A stretch of 64,000 nt of DNA. Source: Thermodesulfobacteriota bacterium (lineage in GTDB: Bacteria; Desulfobacterota; UBA8473). This document shows positions 42,757 through 50,479 of this stretch, piece after piece. Where the stretch lies: assembly GCA_040757775.1 (NCBI GenBank), contig JBFLWQ010000009.1, positions 1 through 64,000 of the forward strand. The letters are read 5' to 3'. The first letter of the stretch is position 1. Each line of letters begins with the position of its first letter. The translations under genes and the position numbers were made by a program. The notes below the pieces were generated by a model, which saw nothing but the letters and a program-made list of their open reading frames with translations, was not told the origin of the DNA and did not search any database.

Positions 42757-43926
42757 ATGGCTGTTTGTTTTGATCTGACAACGGAGCAGGAAGAAATTAA
42801 ACGACAGGCAGGAGAATTTGGTAAGAGAGAAGTTGCACCCATAGCTGCTGAGATTGACGAAAAGGACGAAATGCCCTGGGGACTGATAAAAAAGATGGGG
42901 CAGCCCCCCCATAGATATATGGCAATGTATATACCAAAGGAGTACGATGGTACTGCATGGCCTGTATTGGACATATGCATAGCTGCTGAGGAGATCACAT
43001 ATGCCTCTCAGTCTGCTATGGCTGGAATGCTTATGGAGGCACCGGGCCTCGCACCGACGACTATCCTGGCTGGAGGCAACGAAGAGCAGAAGAAAAAGTA
43101 TGTAGCACCTGTAGCCAGGGGGGAGGCATTTGGTGCCTTTGGTCTTACCGAGCCCGGCGTGGGTTCTGATGCGAGTGCCCTTGAAACCGTTGCCGAGATG
43201 AAAAATGGCAAGTATGTTCTCAATGGGAGAAAGAGGTATATGAGCTTTGCTCATGCTGCAGATTGGGGGGTAGTTATGGCAAAGACTGACCCTTCCAGGG
43301 GGGCAAGGGGTATCAGTGCATTTGTGATAGAAAAGGGGACACCCGGCTATTCAGTTATAGAAAAGGTTCCGACTATGGGATGCAGAGGGCATCAGGATGA
43401 AGAGGTGCTACTTAAGGACTGTGTACTTCCGAAGGAACAGCTGGTTGGTGAAGAAGGGAAGGGGCTGAAGTACGCCCTGTCCACCCTTGATGAGACCAGG
43501 ACCACGCTGGCTGCGGGTTTTATTGGGCTGACGAGAGCAGCCCTTGAAGAGGCTGTTAAATACGCTAAGAGCAGACATGCCTTTGGTCACCCTATAGGTG
43601 AGTATCAGATGGTCAGCTTTTCCCTTGGTGACATTGCTACTGAGATTGAGGCAGCCCGACTCCTAGTTTACAAGGCGGCAATACTCGCTGACAGGAAGGT
43701 GAAACACAGCGCCGAGACCGCATCCGCCAAGGCATTTGCATCCCAACTACTTCTGAAGGCTACTAATATGTCAGTAGAGGTTCATGGAGGTTTTGGCTGC
43801 ACAAAACGTCACCCTGTAGAACGTATGTTCAGGGATGCAAGGACTTGGGTCTTTGCTCAGGGAGCCCCCTATGTGCAAAGACTGGTAAATGCAAGAAGCC
43901 TATTTCCTGAATTGACTATAAGATAA
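42757..43926 (+). CDS. Acyl-CoA dehydrogenase with altered catalytic position
   Basis: Encodes 389 residues in the usual ACAD fold: FGAFGLTEPGVGSDASALET (FAD/substrate segment), ARHAFGHPIGEYQ-like SRHAFGHPIGEYQ, and VEVHGGFGCTKRHPVERMFR. Where most relatives have Y-E-G-T-x-E-I-Q-R, this one has FAQGAPYVQR, so the catalytic Glu appears to be Gln. E94, in AMAGMLMEAPG, lies in an active-site loop and might substitute, as reported for cyclic 1,4-eliminating acyl-CoA dehydrogenases that use an Asp there. The gene lies between the two dehydratase pairs in the same operon; AAAGGAGGG is upstream. Confidence 0.85.
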   Translation: MAVCFDLTTEQEEIKRQAGEFGKREVAPIAAEIDEKDEMPWGLIKKMGQPPHRYMAMYIPKEYDGTAWPVLDICIAAEEITYASQSAMAGMLMEAPGLAPTTILAGGNEEQKKKYVAPVARGEAFGAFGLTEPGVGSDASALETVAEMKNGKYVLNGRKRYMSFAHAADWGVVMAKTDPSRGARGISAFVIEKGTPGYSVIEKVPTMGCRGHQDEEVLLKDCVLPKEQLVGEEGKGLKYALSTLDETRTTLAAGFIGLTRAALEEAVKYAKSRHAFGHPIGEYQMVSFSLGDIATEIEAARLLVYKAAILADRKVKHSAETASAKAFASQLLLKATNMSVEVHGGFGCTKRHPVERMFRDARTWVFAQGAPYVQRLVNARSLFPELTIR

Positions 43927-43938
43927 ACGTTACTACTC

Positions 43939-44030
43939 AGACACAAAGTGGCAAAGGCACATAGGAAGAAAGCAGAGCAGTGTCGTTTCGTTGTTTTTTT
44001 CCTACTTTGTGCCTTTGGTGCTCTGTGCCT
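43939..44030. repeat. Long imperfect inverted repeat
   Basis: AGACACAAAGTGGCAAAGGC ACATAGGAA (43939-43967) faces TTCCTACTTTGTGCCTTTGG TGCTCTGTGCCT (43999-44030), which is its near-complement. The hairpin lies directly after the acyl-CoA dehydrogenase gene and could end or slow transcription before the second dehydratase pair; a T-run (43994-44000) lies in its loop. Confidence 0.6.
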
Positions 44031-44072
44031 ACCTGAATAGTTACAGATAAACAGGTTACCACCCCCACCCTC

Positions 44073-44095
44073 CCCTCCCCCTTCAAGGGGGAGGG
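44073..44095. repeat. Perfect GC-rich hairpin upstream of the second dehydratase pair
   Basis: CCCTCCCCCTT and AAGGGGGAGGG flank a single base. Nearby C- and G-runs extend it (44062-44107). Such CCCTCCCC/GGGGAGGG palindromes are dispersed repeats in many bacteria of this group. It is 31 bases before ATG 44127. Confidence 0.6.
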
Positions 44096-44126
44096 TTTGG
44101 GAAGGGGTAAAAGAAAGGGATATAGT

Positions 44127-45269
44127 ATGGAAAGGGCACTGAGTAGGATTGCAGAGGTGACATCAGATCCCTATGGGTATGTTGCTGGACTCAAGGAGCG
44201 TAAGAATAAGAAAATTATTGGATGTTTCCCGATGCACGTTCCTGAAGAGATAGTCCACGCAGCCGGTCTTGTTCCTGTCGTCATATGGAGAGGTAACGAA
44301 CCTGTAACCTGGGGACACGCCCATGTACCACCATATGACTGTGGTATTACAAGAAGCTTTGTTGATGATGCAGTGAGAGGAAAACTGGGTTTTATGGACG
44401 GGATGGTATTCCATATAAGACAATGCTTGCAGGCTGGAGAGTTTCCCTTTATTATGGAGAGACATTTTAAACCTGCCTACCAAAAGGTTTTATACCTTCC
44501 TGCTATCTATCCCGGCGATCCCACAAGGGATTTTGCACTAAAAGAATTAGAATCTTTCAAGACATCGTTAGAGGATTTCACTGGCAAAATGATAAGCGAC
44601 GATAGTCTTAAGAAGAGTATTGAAATATACAATAAGAACCGCACCCTTATGGAAAGGGTCTATGAAATACGACGGGCAAAGCCCGAGATATTAAAGGCAA
44701 AAGAGACTATGCAGATTGTATGGTCGGGCATGCTGATGCCAAAAGAAGACCACAATGAATTGCTGACAGAGCTTATTTCTGGGATGGAAGAAAAGAGTGT
44801 AACACCTCAAAAAGAAAGGATTAAGGTTATCCCTGTCGGCTGTCTCTGCCAGACCCTTCAATTTGACATCCTTGACCTGATAGAGGATCTGGGGATGATT
44901 ATCCCTGATGATGATCTCTACGTCGGCTCAAGATACTTTGCAAATAAAATCAATCTGAATGGTAATCCAATAAATGCCCTTGCTGATCGTTATCTTACCA
45001 AAACCCCTCTCTGTCCTACCAAAGGGGTTTGGGATATCCACTGGGGCGATGAGGCAATAAAGAAAATGAGGGATAATGATGCCAGGGGTATTATCAGTGT
45101 TCGGGTAAAGTACTGTCCTCCTCACACCTGTTATTATCCTGATTTCAGAAGCAAGATGGCGGAAGAGGGTGTGCCTGAGGTAATGATAGAGATGGAACAT
45201 GAGATTATCTCTCTGGAAGGTGTAAAGACCAGGTTGCAGTCGTTTGCTGAGACAATAAGAGGTGTATGA
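44127..45269 (+). CDS. 2-hydroxyacyl-CoA dehydratase / benzoyl-CoA reductase-like subunit, HgdB/BcrC type (copy 2)
   Basis: Encodes 380 residues from ATG 44127 behind AAAGGGA; an earlier ATG at 44097 is inside the GC-rich repeat. It parallels copy 1 throughout: GCFPMHVPEEIVHAAGLVPV, PYDCGITRSFVDDAVRGKL, IRQCLQAGE, VGCLCQTLQ, KYCPPHTCYYP and MEHEIISLEGVKTRLQSF. The cysteine equivalent to C114 of copy 1 is replaced here (ERHFKPAY), which argues that C72 and C99 of copy 1 are the ligands. Its stop overlaps the partner's start. Divergence from copy 1 points to a different substrate rather than recent duplication. Confidence 0.85.
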   Translation: MERALSRIAEVTSDPYGYVAGLKERKNKKIIGCFPMHVPEEIVHAAGLVPVVIWRGNEPVTWGHAHVPPYDCGITRSFVDDAVRGKLGFMDGMVFHIRQCLQAGEFPFIMERHFKPAYQKVLYLPAIYPGDPTRDFALKELESFKTSLEDFTGKMISDDSLKKSIEIYNKNRTLMERVYEIRRAKPEILKAKETMQIVWSGMLMPKEDHNELLTELISGMEEKSVTPQKERIKVIPVGCLCQTLQFDILDLIEDLGMIIPDDDLYVGSRYFANKINLNGNPINALADRYLTKTPLCPTKGVWDIHWGDEAIKKMRDNDARGIISVRVKYCPPHTCYYPDFRSKMAEEGVPEVMIEMEHEIISLEGVKTRLQSFAETIRGV

Positions 45270-46528
45270 TGGATGCAAACTATAAGGTAAACCGGCTTCA
45301 AACAACGAATGAGATAAGACCACTAGTAGATAAACACTGGGCTGACCTGAGAACAGCCAAGGAGAGAGGAGAGTTGGTGGCATGGGCATCGGGTCCCACA
45401 TTCATATTCGCCTATGCAATGGGTATGAAATGCCACTTTATGGCCGGTTATGCCGCATACTGTGGGGGCATAGGAGCAGGGGAAGAGGTATTAAAGGTAG
45501 CAGAGATGGCAGGAGACCTTCCCGAAACATGCTCATATCATCGGCTTCACATGGGGATGGGTGAAGCCGTAGCCAGAGGGATACCCATAAATTCACAGGC
45601 GATACTCCCGATGCCTGATTTGATGGTAGCAGGTCGGCTCTGTCCTGAAATGTCCCATTATGCTGAAGGGCTTCATCGAAGATTTGGAGTTCGAGTTTTG
45701 CCTATTGACCTTCCGGCTGTTGTAGATATAGAAGACATGCTCAGAATGAGAGAATTTGTTTACAGGCAATTTAAAGAGGTTGTTATACCGACCTTTGAAG
45801 AGGTATGCGGGAAACCCTTCGATTATGATCGAATGAGTGAGATTTTAAGTGTACTCAAAAAAGTAGCTACACTCAGAAATCAGTGTTGGGAATTTTTTAA
45901 GGATAAACCGTCTCGTTGGACACTCTGGGACTATGGTGTAAGTATTGCACCTGTTTTCTATCTGATGGGGAATACGGCAGGTATTGCCTATTACGAAAAA
46001 CTCCTGCAAGAGTTACAAGAGCGGAGAGAAAAGGGTATCCCTGCAATAGCCCCGGATGGAGAGAAATACCGGCTATATTGGGATGGGTGGCTTCCCTGGG
46101 CATTTTTAGGCAAATTTATGCGCAAATTTATCCCTCATGGTGCTGTTTGTCTCTGTGGAAGATACCCATGGGAGTTTTTCCCTCATCCGGAACTGATTGA
46201 CCCTGAACATCCGGTTGAGACCTGGGCAGACCTTTATTATGGAATGGAAAGCCACCTGGTTTATACCTTTTCTCCCAAGGGAACAATAGACTTGATAGGT
46301 AAGTTGATTGATGATTACTCCCTTGACGGATTGCTCATGTTTTCCTCCAAAACATGCAGGGTAATGAACCTTTCTCAACCGGAGGTAATAGATGTATTGG
46401 ATAAAAAATATGGGATTCCTGGGGTAATTGTTGAAGGAGACATGATTGATTCAGCTATGATTTCAGATGCTCAGATAGAGACAAGGCTTCAGGCATTATA
46501 CGAGATGATAGATTCAAGAAGAAGGTAA
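45266..46528 (+). CDS. 2-hydroxyacyl-CoA dehydratase / benzoyl-CoA reductase-like subunit, BcrB/HgdA type (copy 2)
   Basis: Encodes 420 residues from ATG 45266, overlapping the previous stop by 4 bases (ATGA); ATG 45269 is equally possible. It matches copy 1 in every block: HFMAGYAAYCGGIGAGEEV, TCSYHRLHMGMGEA, LMVAGRLCPEMSHYAEG, LYWDGWLPWAFLGKFMRKF, FSSKTCRVMNLSQPE and IVEGDMIDSAMISDAQIETR. Four bases separate its stop from the activator gene, so the three are translated together. Confidence 0.85.
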   Translation: MMDANYKVNRLQTTNEIRPLVDKHWADLRTAKERGELVAWASGPTFIFAYAMGMKCHFMAGYAAYCGGIGAGEEVLKVAEMAGDLPETCSYHRLHMGMGEAVARGIPINSQAILPMPDLMVAGRLCPEMSHYAEGLHRRFGVRVLPIDLPAVVDIEDMLRMREFVYRQFKEVVIPTFEEVCGKPFDYDRMSEILSVLKKVATLRNQCWEFFKDKPSRWTLWDYGVSIAPVFYLMGNTAGIAYYEKLLQELQERREKGIPAIAPDGEKYRLYWDGWLPWAFLGKFMRKFIPHGAVCLCGRYPWEFFPHPELIDPEHPVETWADLYYGMESHLVYTFSPKGTIDLIGKLIDDYSLDGLLMFSSKTCRVMNLSQPEVIDVLDKKYGIPGVIVEGDMIDSAMISDAQIETRLQALYEMIDSRRR

Positions 46529-46532
46529 GAGA

Positions 46533-47309
46533 ATGGCTATAGTGGCGGGGGTAGATGTGGGTTCCCTCTGTACCAAGACGGTGATATTGGATGGAGATGG
46601 GGAAATCCTGTCATACGACATTATGCGGAGCGGGCACTACTATAAGGGTGCCGCTGAGGAGTCCATAGAGAATGCCCTTAAGTCCGCTGGTCTGAAAAAA
46701 GACGATATAAGCTACATATTGGGGACAGGTTATGGAAGAGGGGCTGTTGCTCATGCCGATGCTGAGGTTACTGAAATAACATGCCATGCACGGGGAGCTG
46801 TAAGGCTTTTCCCCGAAGTTCATACAGTCATTGATATTGGCGGTCAGGACAGCAAGGTAATAGGAATTGGTGACAACAGTAGAGTGACCAACTTTGTTAT
46901 GAACGACAAATGTGCTGCCGGAACAGGTCGGTTCTTAGAGGTAATGGCACTGGCTCTGTCAGTTGATATTGGAGAGATGGGCGATTTGTTCTTTGCCTCT
47001 AAGGAGAAGGTAGATGTAAGCAGCATGTGTACTGTCTTTGCTGAATCAGAGGTCATATCCCTCTTTGCCCGTGGTCATAAGAAGGCCGATATTGCAGCAG
47101 GTATAGCCCATGCTATTGCCAGGCGCATCATGGGTATGGTAGGGCAGGTGGGTTTGAGGGAAAAAGTGGTTATGTCAGGAGGGGTTGCGAAGAACGCAGG
47201 GGTTGTGCGTGCTATTGAAGAGAAGATAGAAACCAGACTCCTTGTCCCTCAGGAGCCGCAGATAGTTGGTGCCTTCGGAGCTGCAATTATTGCTTCCGAG
47301 CGGATATAG
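46533..47309 (+). CDS. 2-hydroxyacyl-CoA dehydratase activator ATPase (HgdC/BadG/BcrA family)
   Basis: Encodes 258 residues in one ASKHA-fold ATPase domain. VDVGSLCTKTVILDGDGEI is the phosphate-1 motif, DIGGQDSKVIGIG the phosphate-2 motif. The two cysteines that bridge one 4Fe-4S cluster between monomers are in NDKCAAGTGRFLEV and SSMCTVFAESEVIS. The homodimer would pass electrons, driven by ATP, to the dehydratase-like subunits. The length equals homodimeric dehydratase activators; class I benzoyl-CoA reductases have two distinct such subunits, and only one is present here to serve two enzyme pairs. Confidence 0.9.
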   Translation: MAIVAGVDVGSLCTKTVILDGDGEILSYDIMRSGHYYKGAAEESIENALKSAGLKKDDISYILGTGYGRGAVAHADAEVTEITCHARGAVRLFPEVHTVIDIGGQDSKVIGIGDNSRVTNFVMNDKCAAGTGRFLEVMALALSVDIGEMGDLFFASKEKVDVSSMCTVFAESEVISLFARGHKKADIAAGIAHAIARRIMGMVGQVGLREKVVMSGGVAKNAGVVRAIEEKIETRLLVPQEPQIVGAFGAAIIASERI

Positions 47310-47405
47310 ATAGTGTCGGTTGTCCGTTGTCAGTGGTCAGTTGTAAACTCTGACTTCTTACTCCTAAGCAGTTACGAGTTGCTTTCAGTATGAAAGGCTA
47401 TTCAA

Positions 47406-47963
47406 TTGAAGATAAAAATTGATCTCCATACCCATTGTCTTGAGTCTACTGCTGATCCTGTTCCCAGGGTAGATACGGTAAGGAAAATTATCCGGCAGGT
47501 AAAGAAAAGGGGGCTGGATGGAATCGCTATTACCGATCATGATAAAAAAGATTATGGATTTAGGGTAAAAGAGGTAGCAGATATTCATTTTCCCGGTGAG
47601 ATTGTGATTATTCCTGGACAGGAGATTTCCCTCCATAGGGAGCATGTGGTGGAATTATACCTCCCCGATGATGCTGTTTTCAGGTTTTGTGCCCACCCTT
47701 TTTTCGGGGGTCATTTCAGGGAATTCTTAAAAGAAGAGGGTGATAAAATCCATGGGATTGAAATCAAAAACGCGGCATGGCAGCTTCAGGAGGATAAAGT
47801 AAAAGAGGTAGCAAGAGAATATAATCTCATTACACTGGAAAACAGCGATGCGCATTCCATCAGAGATATTGGTCTGCATTACAACGAAATAGAGTTAGAA
47901 GAGTTGTATATGCGGTGTAATGGGTATAAAAGTAGGTTAAAGAGAGAAGCTGGAGGTATCTAA
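47406..47963 (+). CDS. PHP-domain metal-dependent phosphoesterase
   Basis: Encodes 185 residues from TTG 47406 (AAAGG upstream). KIDLHTHCLESTADPVPR, AITDHDKKDYG, IPGQEIS, CAHPFF and LENSDAHSIRDIG supply the PHP metal ligands. Short single-domain PHP proteins hydrolyse phosphates, but a substrate cannot be inferred. It is 96 bases after the activator; the spacer holds degenerate GTCAGTGGTCAGTTG-type sequence. Link to the CoA pathway is uncertain. Confidence 0.8.
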   Translation: MKIKIDLHTHCLESTADPVPRVDTVRKIIRQVKKRGLDGIAITDHDKKDYGFRVKEVADIHFPGEIVIIPGQEISLHREHVVELYLPDDAVFRFCAHPFFGGHFREFLKEEGDKIHGIEIKNAAWQLQEDKVKEVAREYNLITLENSDAHSIRDIGLHYNEIELEELYMRCNGYKSRLKREAGGI

Positions 47964-47981
47964 GTTTCTCTGAAATTGAAT

Positions 47982-48021
47982 AAGGAATAGGGTAGGATTT
48001 TCCAACCCTACCCTGTTCCTT
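47982..48021. terminator. Bidirectional transcription terminator
   Basis: AAGGAATAGGGTAGG (47982-47996) and CCTACCCTGTTCCTT (48007-48021) pair over 15 positions with one G-U-type mismatch and a 10-base loop. A- and T-rich sequence flanks both sides. It separates the convergent plus and minus clusters. Confidence 0.75.
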
Positions 48022-48038
48022 AAAATTTGAGTGCCGTA

Positions 48039-49172
48039 TTATAGTCCCATCACATCGGCCAGTGCCTCACGATGAAAATCGGCATCTCCGAAATACACCC
48101 CTGCCGCCTTAGTCCTTCTGAAATAGAGTTGGAGATCGTGTTCTTCCATAAAGCCTGTGCCCCCGACAGCCTGATGCGCAAGTGCAAGAAGACTGCGGCA
48201 GGAATCAGTCACCCATGCCTTGGTCATGGCAATCTCCTTTTCACAAGGCAAGCCTTCGCTTATTCTCCACGCTGCCTGATGGGTCATTAACCTTGATGTT
48301 TCGAGATAGGTTAGTATGTTTGCACAATGGTGCTGAATGGCCTGAAAACTTCCTACCTTTACACCGAACTGCTCCCTTTCGGTAACCTGCTCTATTGTCA
48401 GCTCCAGTGCACGCTGACCCCCTCCAACCATCTCCGCACACTTGGCGATTGCTGCCTTTTGAATAACCTTTTTCATAATTGACCAACCCTTGTCCAGCTC
48501 ACCCAGGATGTTTCTTTCAGGGACCTTTACGTTGTTGAAGACGACTTCGTTAAGTTTATCTCCGGCAAATGTTTTAAGAGGAGTAATCACTACCCCCTGG
48601 CTTTTTGCATCTACCAGAAAAAGGGTAATTCCGTCTTCTTTGTTTCCGCCTTCTTTTGTTCTTGCAACACAGATAATATAATTGGCAAGATGGGCGTCAG
48701 GAACAAAGAGTTTTGTTCCATTGATTACAAAATTATCGGCGTCTTTTTCTGCCTTCACTGCTATCCTTTCAGGCGAATACCCTGCAGTTGCCTCAGTTAG
48801 TGCCAGGGTAACGAATATCTTGCCTTCTGCAATTCCTGCCAGTAACTCCTGTTTTTTCTCTTCATTTCCTGCCTCCATGAGGGTCATTCCGCCTAAAATA
48901 ACCGTGGAGAAGAAAGGCCCTGGCAGACAGGAATATCCCATTTCAACAAGAAGCACCATCAAATCAAGATAACTACCACCAATACCACCGTATTCCTCGG
49001 GGAATATCAGTCCCATCCATCCAAGCTCCGCCATCTTTTGCCAGAGTTCGGGTGTAATCCCCTGAGGGTCCTCCTCCATCTCTCTTACGAACAGAGGCTT
49101 ACATTCCTTAGATAGAAAGCCTTTGGCTGCTTTTTTCAGTAATTCCTGTTCTTCATTTAAATCGTAATCCAT
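48039..49172 (-). CDS. Acyl-CoA dehydrogenase, small-type subunit of a two-gene pair
   Basis: Encodes 377 residues with the ACAD N-terminal helices (DLNEEQELLKKAAKGFLSKE), the beta domain (LALTEATAGYSPERIAVKAE) and C-terminal helices (HQAVGGTGFMEEHDLQLYFR). The terminal E-G-T active-site segment is absent: the chain ends GVYFGDADFHREALADVMGL. Lack of the catalytic base fits the non-catalytic member of heterotetrameric acyl-CoA dehydrogenases such as PimD/FadE-type pairs. The partner starts 50 bases upstream. AAGGAGG precedes the ATG. Confidence 0.85.
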   Translation of the reverse strand: MDYDLNEEQELLKKAAKGFLSKECKPLFVREMEEDPQGITPELWQKMAELGWMGLIFPEEYGGIGGSYLDLMVLLVEMGYSCLPGPFFSTVILGGMTLMEAGNEEKKQELLAGIAEGKIFVTLALTEATAGYSPERIAVKAEKDADNFVINGTKLFVPDAHLANYIICVARTKEGGNKEDGITLFLVDAKSQGVVITPLKTFAGDKLNEVVFNNVKVPERNILGELDKGWSIMKKVIQKAAIAKCAEMVGGGQRALELTIEQVTEREQFGVKVGSFQAIQHHCANILTYLETSRLMTHQAAWRISEGLPCEKEIAMTKAWVTDSCRSLLALAHQAVGGTGFMEEHDLQLYFRRTKAAGVYFGDADFHREALADVMGL

Positions 49173-49222
49173 GCTTATTTCCTCCTTCAGCAGTTTAGAA
49201 TAAAACCCACAGATTCGGCTAG

Positions 49223-50386
49223 TTATCTCGGCAATCCCAATCCTCTTTGGGCAATAATGTTTCTCTGTATCTCAGAGGTTCCCGCGTAAATTGTCTCCAC
49301 AATACTGGTTCGATAGAATTTTTCTACCTTCCCTTTCAATTGAGACCATTTGGAATCCTCCTTAAGTTGGCCATAGAGACCCAGAATATCCATTCCCACA
49401 TTTACAATTCGTTGGGCACACTCTGTGGCGAAGGTCTTTTCCATTGACGACTGATAGTTTGGGATACCTCCCTTATCCAGGATATGGGCGAGTTGATAGT
49501 AAAGGAGTCGCGTAACCTCGATTTCGGTGGAAAGCTGTGCCAGCTTTTGACGTATCAATGGGTCTTTGGACAGAGGTTTCCCGTCTAATATTGTTTCTTT
49601 TGTATATTCGACCACTTCATCGAAGACACGGCGGTACCTTCCAAGAGGAAACATCCTCTCAAAATCCAAAGCCGCCATCAGGTAATAGAACCCTTTGTTC
49701 TTTTCACCCACGAGGCGGTCTTTTGGCACATGGACGTCTTCATAGACAACCTCGTTGGTTTGCCAACCAGCCATGGTAACCATAGGACTTATTGTGATAC
49801 CTGGACTGTTCAGGTCCACTATCATCATCGAAACACCTTTGTGTTTTGCTACAGTAAAGTCAGTCCTGCACGCCAGCCAGTGGCAGTCTGCGATATGACA
49901 ACTGGTGTTGAACAGCTTGTTCCCATTTAACAGAAAGTAATCACCTTTGTCTTCAGCCCGAAGATTCAAGGCAGAAAGGTCTGATCCTGCCTGAGGTTCT
50001 GTATATCCAAGGGCAAATTCCAGTTCCCCGCTTGCTATTCGTGGTAACCACTTCTTTTTCATATCATCGCTTCCGAATCGAAGGATAGTAGGACCTGCCA
50101 TATGGGCAGCGATGAAACCAAAAGGCAGACCATGATAACCCATCTCTTCCCGGATCATGTAACTTGCAACATCGGACAGTCCCAGTCCACCGTATTCTTT
50201 TGGCCATGTAGGAGTAAGCCATCCCTTTGCTGCCATCTTCTGAATGATCTTTCTGCCCTCAGGTGCCCCATAGATATCACCCATCTCTTCGGTTTCCTTC
50301 AACATTTCCGGGGTTGATTCCTTTTTAATAAATTTACGAACCTCTTCCTGTAACGCCTTTTCTTCTTTGGTAAACTCGAAATCCAT
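49223..50386 (-). CDS. Acyl-CoA dehydrogenase, large-type subunit of the pair
   Basis: Encodes 387 residues. FGYTEPQ-type segment FALGYTEPQAGSDLSALNLR, the middle strand DYFLLNGNKLFNTSCHIADC and the ending IYAGTSEIQRNIIAQRGLGL are typical of the second member of heterodimeric ACADs, in which the E of Y-E-G-T is Ala. Together with 48039 it should form a heterotetramer acting on a dicarboxylic, branched, alicyclic or side-chain acyl-CoA. AAGGAGG is upstream. The ACAD pair lies opposite the dehydratase cluster. Confidence 0.87.
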   Translation of the reverse strand: MDFEFTKEEKALQEEVRKFIKKESTPEMLKETEEMGDIYGAPEGRKIIQKMAAKGWLTPTWPKEYGGLGLSDVASYMIREEMGYHGLPFGFIAAHMAGPTILRFGSDDMKKKWLPRIASGELEFALGYTEPQAGSDLSALNLRAEDKGDYFLLNGNKLFNTSCHIADCHWLACRTDFTVAKHKGVSMMIVDLNSPGITISPMVTMAGWQTNEVVYEDVHVPKDRLVGEKNKGFYYLMAALDFERMFPLGRYRRVFDEVVEYTKETILDGKPLSKDPLIRQKLAQLSTEIEVTRLLYYQLAHILDKGGIPNYQSSMEKTFATECAQRIVNVGMDILGLYGQLKEDSKWSQLKGKVEKFYRTSIVETIYAGTSEIQRNIIAQRGLGLPR

Positions 50387-50479
50387 GCTGAACTACCTCC
50401 TTTGAATGAAATGAGATTCAAAACTCCCTTTCCCGCTACATGGAGTCAAACCCTTGAGCATATAATAATAGTAATAGCT

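Noticed and set aside
42547-43254. Open frame opposite the dehydratase and ACAD genes (235 codons)
   Set aside because: Crosses the boundary of two solid genes on the other strand, no ribosome site or motif.
40322-47309. Complete class I benzoyl-CoA reductase operon
   Set aside because: Only one activator-type subunit is present and there are two catalytic pairs, so a standard four-subunit BcrABCD complex is not supported.
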